60,929 bases of DNA from Hungatella sp. (GTDB lineage Bacteria > Bacillota > Clostridia > Lachnospirales > Lachnospiraceae): contig JAAWHU010000011.1 of assembly GCA_022796015.1 (NCBI GenBank), forward strand, positions 1 through 60,929. Reading direction: 5' to 3'. Below, one piece after another: positions 24,886 through 34,443 of the stretch; within the stretch, counting starts at the first letter, position 1, and each line of letters starts with the position of its first letter. A program made the position numbers and the translations under genes. Below the pieces are notes generated by a model that saw only the letters and a program-made list of their open reading frames with translations, was not told where the DNA came from and searched no databases.

Positions 24886-25557
24886 ATGAAACCGTGTATC
24901 TCGGCATCTATTATGTGCGCAGATCTTATGAATATTGGGTCTCATCTGAAAGAACTAGAACGGTGCGGCTGTGAATATATCCATGTGGATATTATGGATG
25001 GGATCTTTGTTCCCAATTATACTCTGGGAACGGATCTTGTCCGCCGGCTTCATCAGGCCACAAGGATTCCTTTGGACCTTCACCTTATGGTGGAGGCTCC
25101 AGAGGATAAACTGGACTATTTTGAATTATTTCCAGAGGATGTGGTCAGCATCCATGTGGAATCCACACGGCATCTTCAGAAGGCGTTGTCGAAGATCAGA
25201 CAGAGAGGCGCGAAAGCGTCAGCTGCCCTGAATCCGGCGACACCTATTTGCTGTTTGGACTACCTGTATGATGACTTGGACATGGTTCTGATTATGACTG
25301 TGAATCCGGGATTTGCAGGGCAGAAGATGATACCCTCCACTTTAGGGAAGATTACCCAGGTAAAGGAATGGCTGAAGCAGAAGGGAAAAGGTCATATCCC
25401 CGTAGAAGCGGATGGCAATGTCAGTTTTGAAAATGCAGTTAAGATGGAAAGAGCCGGCGCCGATATATTTGTGGCAGGAACAAGCAGTATTTACCGGCAG
25501 GGGATTCCTTTTGAAGACAGTGTGAAAGCGTTTCGGGAGGTTCTCCGGCCGAACTAA
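24886..25557 (+). CDS. rpe: ribulose-phosphate 3-epimerase
   Basis: The start is put at ATG 24886 (MKPCISASIMCADLMNIGSH), behind GGAGGAGAGG; an ATG at 24874 would place that site inside the gene. The 223-residue TIM barrel has the family motifs: HVDIMDGIFVPN with metal His and catalytic Asp, LDLHLMVEAPE, LIMTVNPGFAGQKMI, PVEADGNVSFEN with the second Asp, and VAGTSSIY. It interconverts D-ribulose-5-P and D-xylulose-5-P. As an operon-specific copy it shows that pathway flux passes through ribulose-5-P. Confidence 0.92.
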   Translation: MKPCISASIMCADLMNIGSHLKELERCGCEYIHVDIMDGIFVPNYTLGTDLVRRLHQATRIPLDLHLMVEAPEDKLDYFELFPEDVVSIHVESTRHLQKALSKIRQRGAKASAALNPATPICCLDYLYDDLDMVLIMTVNPGFAGQKMIPSTLGKITQVKEWLKQKGKGHIPVEADGNVSFENAVKMERAGADIFVAGTSSIYRQGIPFEDSVKAFREVLRPN

Positions 25558-25594
25558 GAAAAATATGGCAAAGGGCCAGATAAGGAAGGTGTGT

Positions 25595-26944
25595 ATGGAA
25601 CGACAGGAATTAAGCTTAATGACGCTGGAAGCATTGTTAAAAAAAGAAGGGATCCTCTGCTCCTGCGGCCGGTGTCATCAGTCGCCGGTAGACCAGGTAG
25701 AGCTGGGAAGAGATAATTTGTGGAAGATCGTCTCTATGGCAGAAGCCTGCAATATGAGACACCCAGTGGTTATTGCAGATCGGAATACAGAGGAGATCAG
25801 CCAAAAGGTAAGAAAGATTCTGGAAGAGGGCGGAATTGCCCCTAAGTTCCATCTTCTTGATACGGACAGGCCTGAGCCAGATGAGTATTGGGTGGGATCA
25901 GCAGCCCTTTATTATGAAAAGGAATGGGATGGAATTATTGCAGTCGGGTCAGGAACCATCAATGATATCTGTAAGATTGTGTCTTCTATGACAAAGCTCC
26001 CCTATATTTTAGTGGGTACGGCCCCATCTATGGATGGATTTGCCTCCAACACTTCCTCTATGGTGAGAGACGGTTTGAAGGTGTCGATTCCTTCGGCATG
26101 TCCTTCTAAGATTCTTTTGGATACCCGGATTCTGGCTCAGGCTCCTATGAGGATGATACAGGCAGGGCTGGGTGATATGGTAGCCAAATATGTGAGTCTG
26201 TGTGAGTGGAAGCTGTCACACCTGATTACAGGAGAGTATTATTGCCGTGAGATTGCCGATTTGGTACAAAAGTCTCTTGATACCTGTATGGAATCCAGCA
26301 GCCGTCTGATCGAACGAGATGAGGAGGCAGCCGGGAATGTGGCATATGGCCTGGTTTTATCAGGGATTGCCATGAGCTTTGCAGGTATTTCTCGTCCGGC
26401 ATCGGGAACAGAGCACTATTTTTCCCATATTTGGGAGATGAATGCCCTGGAGCATCACATGGGTCATGACCTTCATGGAATCCAGGTGGGAGTGGGAACC
26501 CTGCTTACGCTTCCCGTTCTGAAGGCCATAGGGCAGATGGAGCCGGACAGACAGAAGGCTTTGGCAAGTGTGAATGCATTCTCCCATGAGGAGTGGAAGA
26601 AATTTGTGAAGAAGGTATTTGGCTCGGCTGCCCCCAGTATTGTAAAGCGGGAAGAGGAAGAACAGAAATACAGCAAAGAACATCACAAGGAGAGGCTTGA
26701 GATTATTATTTCTAACTGGAAAGAAATTCAGGATATTATCGCCCAGCTGCCTGAGGAGGAATGGCTTCGCGAGAAGCTTCGCCAGACAGGTGCGCCGCTG
26801 ACTCCTGAGGAAATCGAAATCTCGAAAGAGATGGTTTATGAGTCCTTTATCGCTACAAAGGATATCCGGGACAAGTATATTTGTACAAGATTACTTTGGG
26901 ATTTAGGAATGCTGGAGGAGACTGCTGATAAGTTTTTTAGATAA
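25595..26944 (+). CDS. glycerol-1-phosphate dehydrogenase-like enzyme (AraM family), copy 2
   Basis: Start ATG 25595 follows AAGGAAGGTG; an ATG at 25565 has a weak site. The 449-residue protein is homologous to the one at 15626 along its length: CSCGRCHQ, AVGSGTINDICK, TAPSMDGFAS, QAGLGDMVAKY, TEHYFSHIWE and DLHGIQVGVG, so metal and NAD sites are intact. The two copies differ clearly between these motifs, indicating old duplication and different substrates, for example two stereoisomers or the free and phosphorylated polyol (inference). Placed between epimerase and transketolase. Confidence 0.85.
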   Translation: MERQELSLMTLEALLKKEGILCSCGRCHQSPVDQVELGRDNLWKIVSMAEACNMRHPVVIADRNTEEISQKVRKILEEGGIAPKFHLLDTDRPEPDEYWVGSAALYYEKEWDGIIAVGSGTINDICKIVSSMTKLPYILVGTAPSMDGFASNTSSMVRDGLKVSIPSACPSKILLDTRILAQAPMRMIQAGLGDMVAKYVSLCEWKLSHLITGEYYCREIADLVQKSLDTCMESSSRLIERDEEAAGNVAYGLVLSGIAMSFAGISRPASGTEHYFSHIWEMNALEHHMGHDLHGIQVGVGTLLTLPVLKAIGQMEPDRQKALASVNAFSHEEWKKFVKKVFGSAAPSIVKREEEEQKYSKEHHKERLEIIISNWKEIQDIIAQLPEEEWLREKLRQTGAPLTPEEIEISKEMVYESFIATKDIRDKYICTRLLWDLGMLEETADKFFR

Positions 26945-26954
26945 GGAGAAAGGA

Positions 26955-28940
26955 ATGGTTTATAAAGAAGAAACTGCTGTGAATGCCTTGCGCATTCTGT
27001 CGGCGGATATGGTAGAACATGCGAAATCCGGACATCCAGGCATGCCCCTGGGCGCTGCGGGAATTGCCTATGAGCTTTGGGCCAATGAATTGAGGCATAA
27101 TCCCAAGGACACGAAGTGGGCTGACAGAGACAGATTTGTCCTTTCATCTGGCCATGGGTGCGCTCTTTTGTACTCTCTGCTTCACCTTTTTGGATATGGG
27201 CTGACAGTGGATGATCTTATGCATTTCAGGCAATTCGGCTCCCTGACTCCCGGGCATCCTGAATATGGCCATACTCCAGGTGTGGAAGCTACCACGGGGC
27301 CTTTGGGTTCCGGGATTGCAATGGCTGTGGGTATGGCAGCAGCAGAGGCACACCTTGCAGCAGTTTTTAACAGGGAAGATTACCCTGTTGTGAACCATTA
27401 TACATATGCATTGTGCGGGGATGGGTGTATGATGGAGGGAATCTCCACAGAAGCCTGTTCCTTGGCAGGTACTTTGGGCCTTGGAAAGCTGATTATCTTC
27501 TATGACAGCAATGGGATCACCATTGAGGGAAGTACGGATTTGGCATTCACGGAGAATGTGGAAGGGAAGATGGAAGCATTGGGCTTTCAGACTCTTATGG
27601 TCGAGGATGGCAACGATCTTGCCGCGATCGGTAAGGCAATTCAGGCTGCAAAGGCAGAAAAAGAGAAACCATCCTTTATTACTGTAAAGACAAAAATCGG
27701 CTTTGGGTGTCCGGCCAAGGAAGGGAAAGCCAACAGTCACGGCGAGCCCTTGGGGGCCGAGAACATAAAAGAACTTAGAAAAACCCTGAAATGGCCGGAG
27801 GAGGAACCTTTTAAAGTTCCTGAAGAAATCTATGACTGGTATAAAAAGCTGGGGAGCAAAGGAGAAGAAGCCCAGAGGTGCTGGAACCAGATGTTTGAAA
27901 AATATTGTCTGGAATATCCGGAATTGGCACGGCTCTGGCGCCGGTATTTTGATGGAGAGGCGAGCGCAGAGCTTCTGGAGGATAAGGCGTTCTGGGATAT
28001 GGAGGACAAGCCTGATGCGACCAGGAACATTTCTGGTATTATGATAAACCGTCTGAAGGACAGGATTCCCAATCTCATAGGAGGAGCGGCAGACTTGTCT
28101 CCTTCCACCAAGACCTATATGAAGGATGAAGGAACCTTCTCCAAGAACAATTATAAAGGAAGAAATCTGCATTTTGGTATTAGGGAAGGAGCTATGGCTG
28201 CCATAGGCAATGGCCTGGCACTGCATGGCGGCATCAGGCCTTATGTGTCCACATTTTTAGTGTTCAGCGATTACCTAAAACCAATGGCAAGGCTTTCCGC
28301 TTTGATGAGTCTTCCGGTAACCTATGTTCTGACCCATGACAGTATTGGGGTAGGAGAGGATGGGCCTACCCACGAGCCTGTAGAACACATGACAATGTTT
28401 CGAGCGATGCCGAGGATCATGACCTTCCGCCCCGCAGATGCCAGGGAGACGGCAGCTGCCTGGTATTATGCCGCTACCGTAAAGGATCATCCCACCGTGC
28501 TGGCATTAAGCCGCCAGAACCTTCCTCAGATTTCCGGGACAGGGAAAGGGGCCTTACATGGGGGATACGTGGTAAAGGCATGCAGTGGAATGCCCCAGGC
28601 CATCTTGATGGCAAGCGGTTCGGAATTGCAGCTGGCGGTGAGGGCTGCAGAGATTCTGGAGGAAGAAGGAATACAGGTGCAGGTGGTATCTATGATCTGC
28701 ATGGAGCTTTTTGACAGCCAGCCAGAGGAGTATAAAGAGTCGGTTCTTCCAAAGACAGTTAGGGCCCGGGTAGCCATTGAGGCTCAGACGGGCTTGGAAT
28801 GGGGGCGGTATACAGGCTTAGATGGAGCATGTATCTCCATGAACAGCTTTGGGGCCAGCGGCAAGGCGGAGGTACTGTTTGAACATTTTGGGTTTACGGT
28901 GGATCATGTGGTAGAAACCACGAGAAGAATTTGCGGTTAA
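26955..28940 (+). CDS. tkt: transketolase (full length)
   Basis: A 661-residue thiamine-diphosphate enzyme carrying both halves of transketolase in one chain. Seen: SGHPGMPLGAAG, the TPP motif starting GDGCMMEGIS, the DSNGITIEG loop, and EDGPTHEPVEH in the pyrimidine domain. It moves a two-carbon unit from xylulose-5-P to an aldose phosphate. It closes the operon, 10 bp after the second dehydrogenase, behind AAGGAGAAAGG, and is followed by a strong hairpin. Its presence with rpe shows that the operon's products enter the pentose phosphate pathway. Confidence 0.95.
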   Translation: MVYKEETAVNALRILSADMVEHAKSGHPGMPLGAAGIAYELWANELRHNPKDTKWADRDRFVLSSGHGCALLYSLLHLFGYGLTVDDLMHFRQFGSLTPGHPEYGHTPGVEATTGPLGSGIAMAVGMAAAEAHLAAVFNREDYPVVNHYTYALCGDGCMMEGISTEACSLAGTLGLGKLIIFYDSNGITIEGSTDLAFTENVEGKMEALGFQTLMVEDGNDLAAIGKAIQAAKAEKEKPSFITVKTKIGFGCPAKEGKANSHGEPLGAENIKELRKTLKWPEEEPFKVPEEIYDWYKKLGSKGEEAQRCWNQMFEKYCLEYPELARLWRRYFDGEASAELLEDKAFWDMEDKPDATRNISGIMINRLKDRIPNLIGGAADLSPSTKTYMKDEGTFSKNNYKGRNLHFGIREGAMAAIGNGLALHGGIRPYVSTFLVFSDYLKPMARLSALMSLPVTYVLTHDSIGVGEDGPTHEPVEHMTMFRAMPRIMTFRPADARETAAAWYYAATVKDHPTVLALSRQNLPQISGTGKGALHGGYVVKACSGMPQAILMASGSELQLAVRAAEILEEEGIQVQVVSMICMELFDSQPEEYKESVLPKTVRARVAIEAQTGLEWGRYTGLDGACISMNSFGASGKAEVLFEHFGFTVDHVVETTRRICG

Positions 28941-28955
28941 GATTTTGAAAATTGG

Positions 28956-28997
28956 AAAAGCGGAGGACGTGAAAAAATTTTTGCGTCCTCCGCTTTT
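28956..28997. terminator. bidirectional terminator between tkt and the activase gene
   Basis: AAAAGCGGAGGACG (28956-28969) pairs perfectly with CGTCCTCCGCTTTT (28984-28997). Both arms give a T run on their own strand, so the element ends both convergent transcripts. Confidence 0.92.
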
Positions 28998-29006
28998 TAC
29001 AATCCT

Positions 29007-32000
29007 TTATATCTGTGTGCCGGTCAAAAGGTTCCTCTGAGCCGTGGCCAGCATCAGCTTAATCCGGTTCAGCTGGTTCACCTCGCTGGCTCCGGGGTCG
29101 TAGTCTACGGCGATAATATTGGAGCCGGGATAAACCCTTCTCAGTTCCTTAATCACACCTTTTCCCACAATATGATTGGGCAGGCAGCCGAAGGGCTGGG
29201 TGCAGACGATGTTGGTGACGCCGCTGTGAATCAGCTCCAGCATCTCGCCGGTGAGAAACCATCCTTCTCCCGTCTGGTTGCCAAGAGAGACAAAATCTTT
29301 TGCCATGTGGGCAAGCTCCTGAATCCTTGCGGGAGCGGTGAAGTGGCTGCTGGCAAGAAATTCTTTTCTGGCCACCTTGCGCATATATTCCAAAAGAGAA
29401 ATTCCCACATTACACAGTCTGGCAGTGGAAAGGCTGCCGCCTAGGTTCTCTGCTTTGAAATTGGCGTTGTAGAAGCAGTACAGCAGAAAATCCATAAGAT
29501 CCGGCATGACTGCTTCGGCTCCTTCTGCCTCCAGAAGCTCTACAATATGGTTGTTGGCAAGGGGCGAGAACTTGACGAGAATCTCTCCCACAATACCGAC
29601 CTTGGGCTTTTTCACATCCAACCTGGGAAGGCGGTCAAAATCCCGGATAATCCCCTTAATATTTTTGTGAAATTCCATCATGGAGGGGCTTCGCTTTGAC
29701 AAGGCGGCGATGCACCTCTTTTTCCATGCCTGATGAAGCCGGTCGGCAGAGCCAGGCTCCTTTTCATAGGGCCTGGTGGCATAGACCACCCTCATGAAAA
29801 TATCTCCATAGACCACAGCCTGCATACATTTGATCAGCAGAGGAATGGTCAGCTGGAATCCGGGGTTAGTCTCCATGCCGTTGGCGTTGATGGAGATCAC
29901 AGGGATCTGAGCCATGCCTGCCTTCTCTAAGGCACGCCGGATAAAGCCGATATAGTTGGAAGCCCGGCAGCCGCCGCCGGTCTGACTCATAAAGACGGCA
30001 GTGCGGTCTAAGTCATATTTACCTGACAGAAGGGCTTCCATAACCTGGCCGATTACGATGAGAGACGGGTAGCAGGCATCGTTGTTCACATACTGAAGCC
30101 CCACATCGATGGCGGACCGGTCATGGTTCTTAAGGATCTCGATCTGATAGCCGAAAGAGCGGATGGCCGGCTCCAGAAGGTCAAAGTGGATAGGCGACAT
30201 CTGGGGGCACAAAAGAGTGTAGGTCTTTTTCATCTCCTTTGTGAACATTACCCGGTTGTAAGCCCCAGACACCATCCTTCTCTCAAAATGATTCTTGTCC
30301 CGAACCTTCAAGGCGGCGATGAGGGAGCGGACCCGGATGCGGGCAGCCCCCAGGTTGTTCACTTCGTCAATCTTTAAAACCGTATAAATCTTGCCGGCAG
30401 AGGAAAGAATATCATGTACCTGATCGGTTGTGACGGCATCAAGACCGCATCCGAAGGAATTTAACTGGATCAGATCCAGGCAGCTGCTTGTCTTTACATA
30501 GGAAGCGGCAGCATAAAGCCTGGAATGGTACATCCACTGGTCCGTCACAATAAGAGGCCGTTCTACCTGCCCCAAGTGGGAGATGGAATCCTCTGTCAGC
30601 ACTGCCAGTCCGTAGGATGTGATCATCTCCGGAATGCCGTGGTGGATCTCCGGGTCAATGTGATAAGGCCTGCCGGCCAGAACAATACCATGGCGGTTAT
30701 GTTCCTTAAGCCAGGCAATGGTTTCCTCGCCCTTCCTCTGAAGATCCAGGCGGGACTGTAAAAGCTCCTGCCAGCCCTTGTGAGCCGCCGTCAGAATCTC
30801 TTCCCTGGGAATGCCAAATTCCCTGGTAAATTCCGAGGCCAGCTGTCTGGAGAGAATCTCCTCGCTGGTAAATGCCATGAAGGGATTCAGGAATTTCACC
30901 TGATTCTCCGCCAGCTCCTCCATATTGTTTTTGATGTTCTCCGCATAGGAAGTAACCATAGGGCAGTTGTAATGGTTGCCTGCCTGGGGCTGTTCGTTCC
31001 GCTCGTAGGGAATACAGGGATAAAAAATGGTTTTGATCCCCTGAGCAATGAGCCAGGCAACATGGCCGTGGACAATCTTTGCAGGATAACACTCGGATTC
31101 GCTGGGGATGGATTCGATGCCAAGCTCATAAATCTTTCTGGTGGACTGGGGGGAGAGCACGGTCCGAAATCCCAGTTCTTTAAAAAATACGGCCCAGAAG
31201 GGATAGTTCTCGTAAAAATTCAATACCCTTGGAATTCCGATGGTGCCCCGCACCGCCACATCGGGGGTAAGGGCCTCGTAATCAAACATGCGATGGTATT
31301 TGTAATCAAAAAGATTGGGGACTTCCTTTTTGGCCCGCTCTTTTCCCAGGCCCCGTTCGCAGCGGTTGCCGCTGATAAACTGACGGCCGCCTTCAAAACG
31401 GTTGACGGTCAGAACGCAGCGATTGGTGCAGCCCTTGCACCGGGCCATGGAGGTGTCGTATTTGAGACCGATAATCTTGTCAAGAGGCAGCATAGAGGAG
31501 GTCTGACCCTCCTGATACCGCTCCCTGGCAATAAGGGCGGCGCCGAAAGCTCCCATGATTCCGGCAATATCCGGGCGGACCGCCTCACAGCCGGAGATCT
31601 TCTCAAAGCTTCTGAGAACCGCGTCGTTATAGAAGGTCCCGCCCTGAACCACCACATGAGTGCCAAGATCCTTGGGGCTTGTGATCTTAATGACCTTGTA
31701 AAGGGCATTCTTAATGACAGAGTAGGCCAGTCCGGCGGAGATATCCGCCACGCTTGCCCCCTCCTTCTGAGCCTGTTTTACATTGGAATTCATAAACACG
31801 GTACAGCGGGTGCCCAGATCGGTAGGGTTCTTGGCAAACAGGGCTTCTTTTGCAAAATCTTCCACAGAATAGTTTAAGGATTTTGCAAAGGTCTCAATAA
31901 AGGAGCCGCAGCCTGAGGAACAAGCCTCGTTGAGCTGGACGCTGTCCACAGTATTGTCGCAGATCTTGATGCACTTCATGTCCTGGCCGCCGATATCCAG

Positions 32001-33254
32001 AATGCAGTCCACCTGAGGATCAAAAAATGCGGCGGCATAGTAGTGGGAGATGGTCTCCACCTCCCCCTCATCAAGCATAAGGGCGGCCTTTAAAAGAGCT
32101 TCTCCGTATCCTGTGGAGCAGGACCAGGCGATGCGGGCAGTGTCAGGCAGAAGGGCACGAATCTCCCGGATGGAGCGGATGGCCGTGGCCAGGGGGCTGC
32201 CGTTGTTATTGCTGTAAAAATGATACAAAAGGGAGCCATCTTCTCCAACCAAAGCGGTCTTTGTCGTGGTGGAGCCGGCGTCGATTCCCAGAAAGCATCT
32301 GCCCTCATAGGAAGACAGAGAAGCCTTGCCTACCGTGTGAAGGTTATGCCTGTCCGTAAACCGGCGGTAATCCTCCTCGTCATCAAACAAAGGCTCCATA
32401 CGCTTTACTTCAAAGTCCATCTGAATGCCGTGGGTCAGACGGGTGATCAGGTCATCCAGGGAAATGGATACCTCCTCATGGCTGTTCATGGCAGCCCCTA
32501 AGGCAGCAAAAAGATGGGAGTGGCCGGGAGCGATAATCTGCTCCTCTGCCAGATTCAAGGTGCGGATAAATGCCAGCCGCAGCTGAGAGAGGAAGTGTAA
32601 GGGGCCTCCCAAAAAGGCCACATTGCCCCGAATGGGCTTTCCGCATGCCAAGCCGCTGATGGTCTGGTTGACTACGGCCTGGAAAATAGAAGCGGCCAGA
32701 TCCTCTCTGGTGGCACCTTCATTGATCAGGGGCTGAATATCCGACTTGGCAAATACACCGCAGCGGGCGGCGATGGGATAGATCATCTGATAATTTTTGG
32801 CATATTCGTTAAGTCCGGCAGCATCGGTCTGAAGAAGAGAAGCCATCTGATCAATAAAAGAGCCGGTACCGCCGGCGCAGATGCCGTTCATCCTCTGGTC
32901 AATTCCACCGGAAAAGTAGATAATCTTGGCATCCTCACCGCCCAGTTCAATGGCCACGTCGCACTGAGGCGCCTCGGCTCGGAGAGCTTTGGCCACTGCC
33001 ACAACCTCCTGGACAAAAGGCACCTCCAGGTGAGCAGACAAGGTAAGACCGCCTGAACCGGTGATGGTGGGATGAAGCATAGCCGGTCCTAATGCTTCCC
33101 GGGCCCGTCCTAAAAGGGAAGCCAGGGTTTCCTGGATGTTGGCATAATGCCTCTCATAATCTGCAAACAGAACATCCTTGTGGGAAGAATCGGTGACAGC
33201 TATTTTTACGGTAGTGGAACCAATATCAATTCCTAATGAATAAATTTTGTTCAT
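29007..33254 (-). CDS. acyl-CoA dehydratase activase-related protein, fused ASKHA domains plus DUF2229
   Basis: I start it at ATG 33254 ([20 protein letters not shown]), giving 1,415 residues. It has two ASKHA ATPase domains of the BadF/BcrA/HgdC type: the first with [10 protein letters not shown] and [10 protein letters not shown], the second (from about residue 315) with [10 protein letters not shown] and SSGCGSF. Each has the Cys that would bind a shared 4Fe-4S cluster. The middle and C-terminal parts match the DUF2229/2-hydroxyacyl-CoA dehydratase-like region, with Cys-containing stretches [24 protein letters not shown] and [16 protein letters not shown]. Such giant proteins are common in clostridia, and their physiological role is not established. 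No dehydratase subunits adjoin it. It is monocistronic between a bidirectional terminator and the corA promoter region. Confidence 0.85.
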   Translation of the reverse strand: MNKIYSLGIDIGSTTVKIAVTDSSHKDVLFADYERHYANIQETLASLLGRAREALGPAMLHPTITGSGGLTLSAHLEVPFVQEVVAVAKALRAEAPQCDVAIELGGEDAKIIYFSGGIDQRMNGICAGGTGSFIDQMASLLQTDAAGLNEYAKNYQMIYPIAARCGVFAKSDIQPLINEGATREDLAASIFQAVVNQTISGLACGKPIRGNVAFLGGPLHFLSQLRLAFIRTLNLAEEQIIAPGHSHLFAALGAAMNSHEEVSISLDDLITRLTHGIQMDFEVKRMEPLFDDEEDYRRFTDRHNLHTVGKASLSSYEGRCFLGIDAGSTTTKTALVGEDGSLLYHFYSNNNGSPLATAIRSIREIRALLPDTARIAWSCSTGYGEALLKAALMLDEGEVETISHYYAAAFFDPQVDCILDIGGQDMKCIKICDNTVDSVQLNEACSSGCGSFIETFAKSLNYSVEDFAKEALFAKNPTDLGTRCTVFMNSNVKQAQKEGASVADISAGLAYSVIKNALYKVIKITSPKDLGTHVVVQGGTFYNDAVLRSFEKISGCEAVRPDIAGIMGAFGAALIARERYQEGQTSSMLPLDKIIGLKYDTSMARCKGCTNRCVLTVNRFEGGRQFISGNRCERGLGKERAKKEVPNLFDYKYHRMFDYEALTPDVAVRGTIGIPRVLNFYENYPFWAVFFKELGFRTVLSPQSTRKIYELGIESIPSESECYPAKIVHGHVAWLIAQGIKTIFYPCIPYERNEQPQAGNHYNCPMVTSYAENIKNNMEELAENQVKFLNPFMAFTSEEILSRQLASEFTREFGIPREEILTAAHKGWQELLQSRLDLQRKGEETIAWLKEHNRHGIVLAGRPYHIDPEIHHGIPEMITSYGLAVLTEDSISHLGQVERPLIVTDQWMYHSRLYAAASYVKTSSCLDLIQLNSFGCGLDAVTTDQVHDILSSAGKIYTVLKIDEVNNLGAARIRVRSLIAALKVRDKNHFERRMVSGAYNRVMFTKEMKKTYTLLCPQMSPIHFDLLEPAIRSFGYQIEILKNHDRSAIDVGLQYVNNDACYPSLIVIGQVMEALLSGKYDLDRTAVFMSQTGGGCRASNYIGFIRRALEKAGMAQIPVISINANGMETNPGFQLTIPLLIKCMQAVVYGDIFMRVVYATRPYEKEPGSADRLHQAWKKRCIAALSKRSPSMMEFHKNIKGIIRDFDRLPRLDVKKPKVGIVGEILVKFSPLANNHIVELLEAEGAEAVMPDLMDFLLYCFYNANFKAENLGGSLSTARLCNVGISLLEYMRKVARKEFLASSHFTAPARIQELAHMAKDFVSLGNQTGEGWFLTGEMLELIHSGVTNIVCTQPFGCLPNHIVGKGVIKELRRVYPGSNIIAVDYDPGASEVNQLNRIKLMLATAQRNLLTGTQI

Positions 33255-33256
33255 AT

Positions 33257-33283
33257 TCTGCGGGGGTAATCCCCTGCCTCCTT
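33257..33283 (-). promoter_or_regulatory. ribosome binding site separated from ATG by a GGGG/CCCC hairpin
   Basis: On the minus strand AAAGGAGG is followed by CAGGGGATTACCCCCGCAG before ATG 33254, about 22 bp away. GGGG-ATTA-CCCC can fold into a small stem that brings the Shine-Dalgarno sequence near the start codon. No in-frame ATG, GTG or TTG lies at normal distance. Confidence 0.45.
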
Positions 33284-33389
33284 TGCATAAAAGCATTGCA
33301 CAGTGTCACAATACCCTAGCTAGTTTAACATAAAACAGTTGAGAAAACAATCAGGGGTGACTGTTAAAAATTTGTGAATGTAGATTTAT

Positions 33390-33418
33390 TTGACAAACAG
33401 ACGGTCAGAAACTATAAT
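33390..33418 (+). promoter_or_regulatory. consensus sigma-A promoter of corA and downstream genes
   Basis: TTGACA (33390-33395), 17-bp spacer, TATAAT (33413-33418). It precedes corA by 54 bp and may drive the cluster up to pyk. Confidence 0.85.
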
Positions 33419-33471
33419 GATAAAGTCGAAAGCACATTGGAAGTTTATGGATATGGGAAAAGGGTGAGATT

Positions 33472-34407
33472 ATGATTCAGATCTTTTTGACAGAGGATGG
33501 GGCGATCCATCAGAAGGACGAAGTACAAAACGGAGCATGGATGGCCCTTACAGACCCTACGGCCACAGAGATTCTGGAGATTTCGGAAGCCTATGGCATT
33601 GACCCGGATCATTTGAGGGCTCCCCTGGATGAGGAGGAGCGTTCCCGTATTGAGGTGGAGGACGATTACACTTTAATTCTGGTGGATATCCCCGCTATGG
33701 AAGAGAGAGATGGCAAAGACTGGTACGTGACCATTCCCCTGGGTATTATTATGACGGATCAGATGATGATTACCGTATGCCTGGAGGAGACGCCGATTCT
33801 TACGGCTTTTATGGACGGCAGGGTGAAGGAATTCTATACCTATATGAAAACCAGGTTTATTTTACAGATATTATATAAGAATGCTTCCATGTACTTACAG
33901 TATTTAAGGATCATCGACAAGAAAAGCGATGTGGTGGAGCGCAAGCTTCACAAAGCCCAGAAGAATCGAGAGCTTATGGAGCTTCTGCAGCTGGAGAAGA
34001 GCCTTCTCTATTTTTCCACGTCCCTTCGTTCTAACGAGGTGGTGCTGGAGAAGCTGATGAAGAGCGAACGGATCAAAAAGTATCCTGAGGATACGGAGCT
34101 TTTGGAGGATGTTATCATTGAGAATAAGCAGGCCATCGAGATGGCCAACATCTACAGCGGCAACTTAAATGTGACCACAGAGGCAGTGGCTTCCGTGATT
34201 TCCAACAATTTAAATATTGTCATGAAGCTTTTAACCACCATCACCCTGGTGATGTCCATACCTACCATGATCGCCAGCTTTTACGGCATGAATGTGTTGG
34301 GGATTCCCTTTGCCATGCATCCTCAGGGATTCTGGATTGTCATTGGATTCACAGTGGCGCTGTCCCTTGTATTGACCCTGATATTTTCCAAAAAGGACTT
34401 GTTTTAA
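33472..34407 (+). CDS. corA: CorA family divalent cation transporter
   Basis: A 311-residue CorA-type channel for Mg2+ or related ions. The N-terminal two thirds form the cytoplasmic alpha/beta and long helical parts. Two membrane helices lie at the C-terminus (about residues 250-272 and 285-305), with the signature YGMNV between them. The C-terminus SKKDLF is basic as in CorA. The leader is too short for an M-box, and none is seen. Confidence 0.88.
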   Translation: MIQIFLTEDGAIHQKDEVQNGAWMALTDPTATEILEISEAYGIDPDHLRAPLDEEERSRIEVEDDYTLILVDIPAMEERDGKDWYVTIPLGIIMTDQMMITVCLEETPILTAFMDGRVKEFYTYMKTRFILQILYKNASMYLQYLRIIDKKSDVVERKLHKAQKNRELMELLQLEKSLLYFSTSLRSNEVVLEKLMKSERIKKYPEDTELLEDVIIENKQAIEMANIYSGNLNVTTEAVASVISNNLNIVMKLLTTITLVMSIPTMIASFYGMNVLGIPFAMHPQGFWIVIGFTVALSLVLTLIFSKKDLF

Positions 34408-34443
34408 GCCTTTTGGCCTTAATCTTAAGAAAAGGATGAGAGA

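Noticed and set aside
27144..28226. 360-codon antisense frame inside tkt
   Set aside because: Shadow of a conserved gene; composition rich in His, Cys and Phe with no family features.
30780..31877. 365-codon frame antisense to the activase gene
   Set aside because: Complement of conserved coding sequence; no start signals and no recognisable domain.
33297..33471. Possible M-box riboswitch before corA
   Set aside because: Only about 50 nt separate the promoter start from the ATG, too short for the M-box fold.
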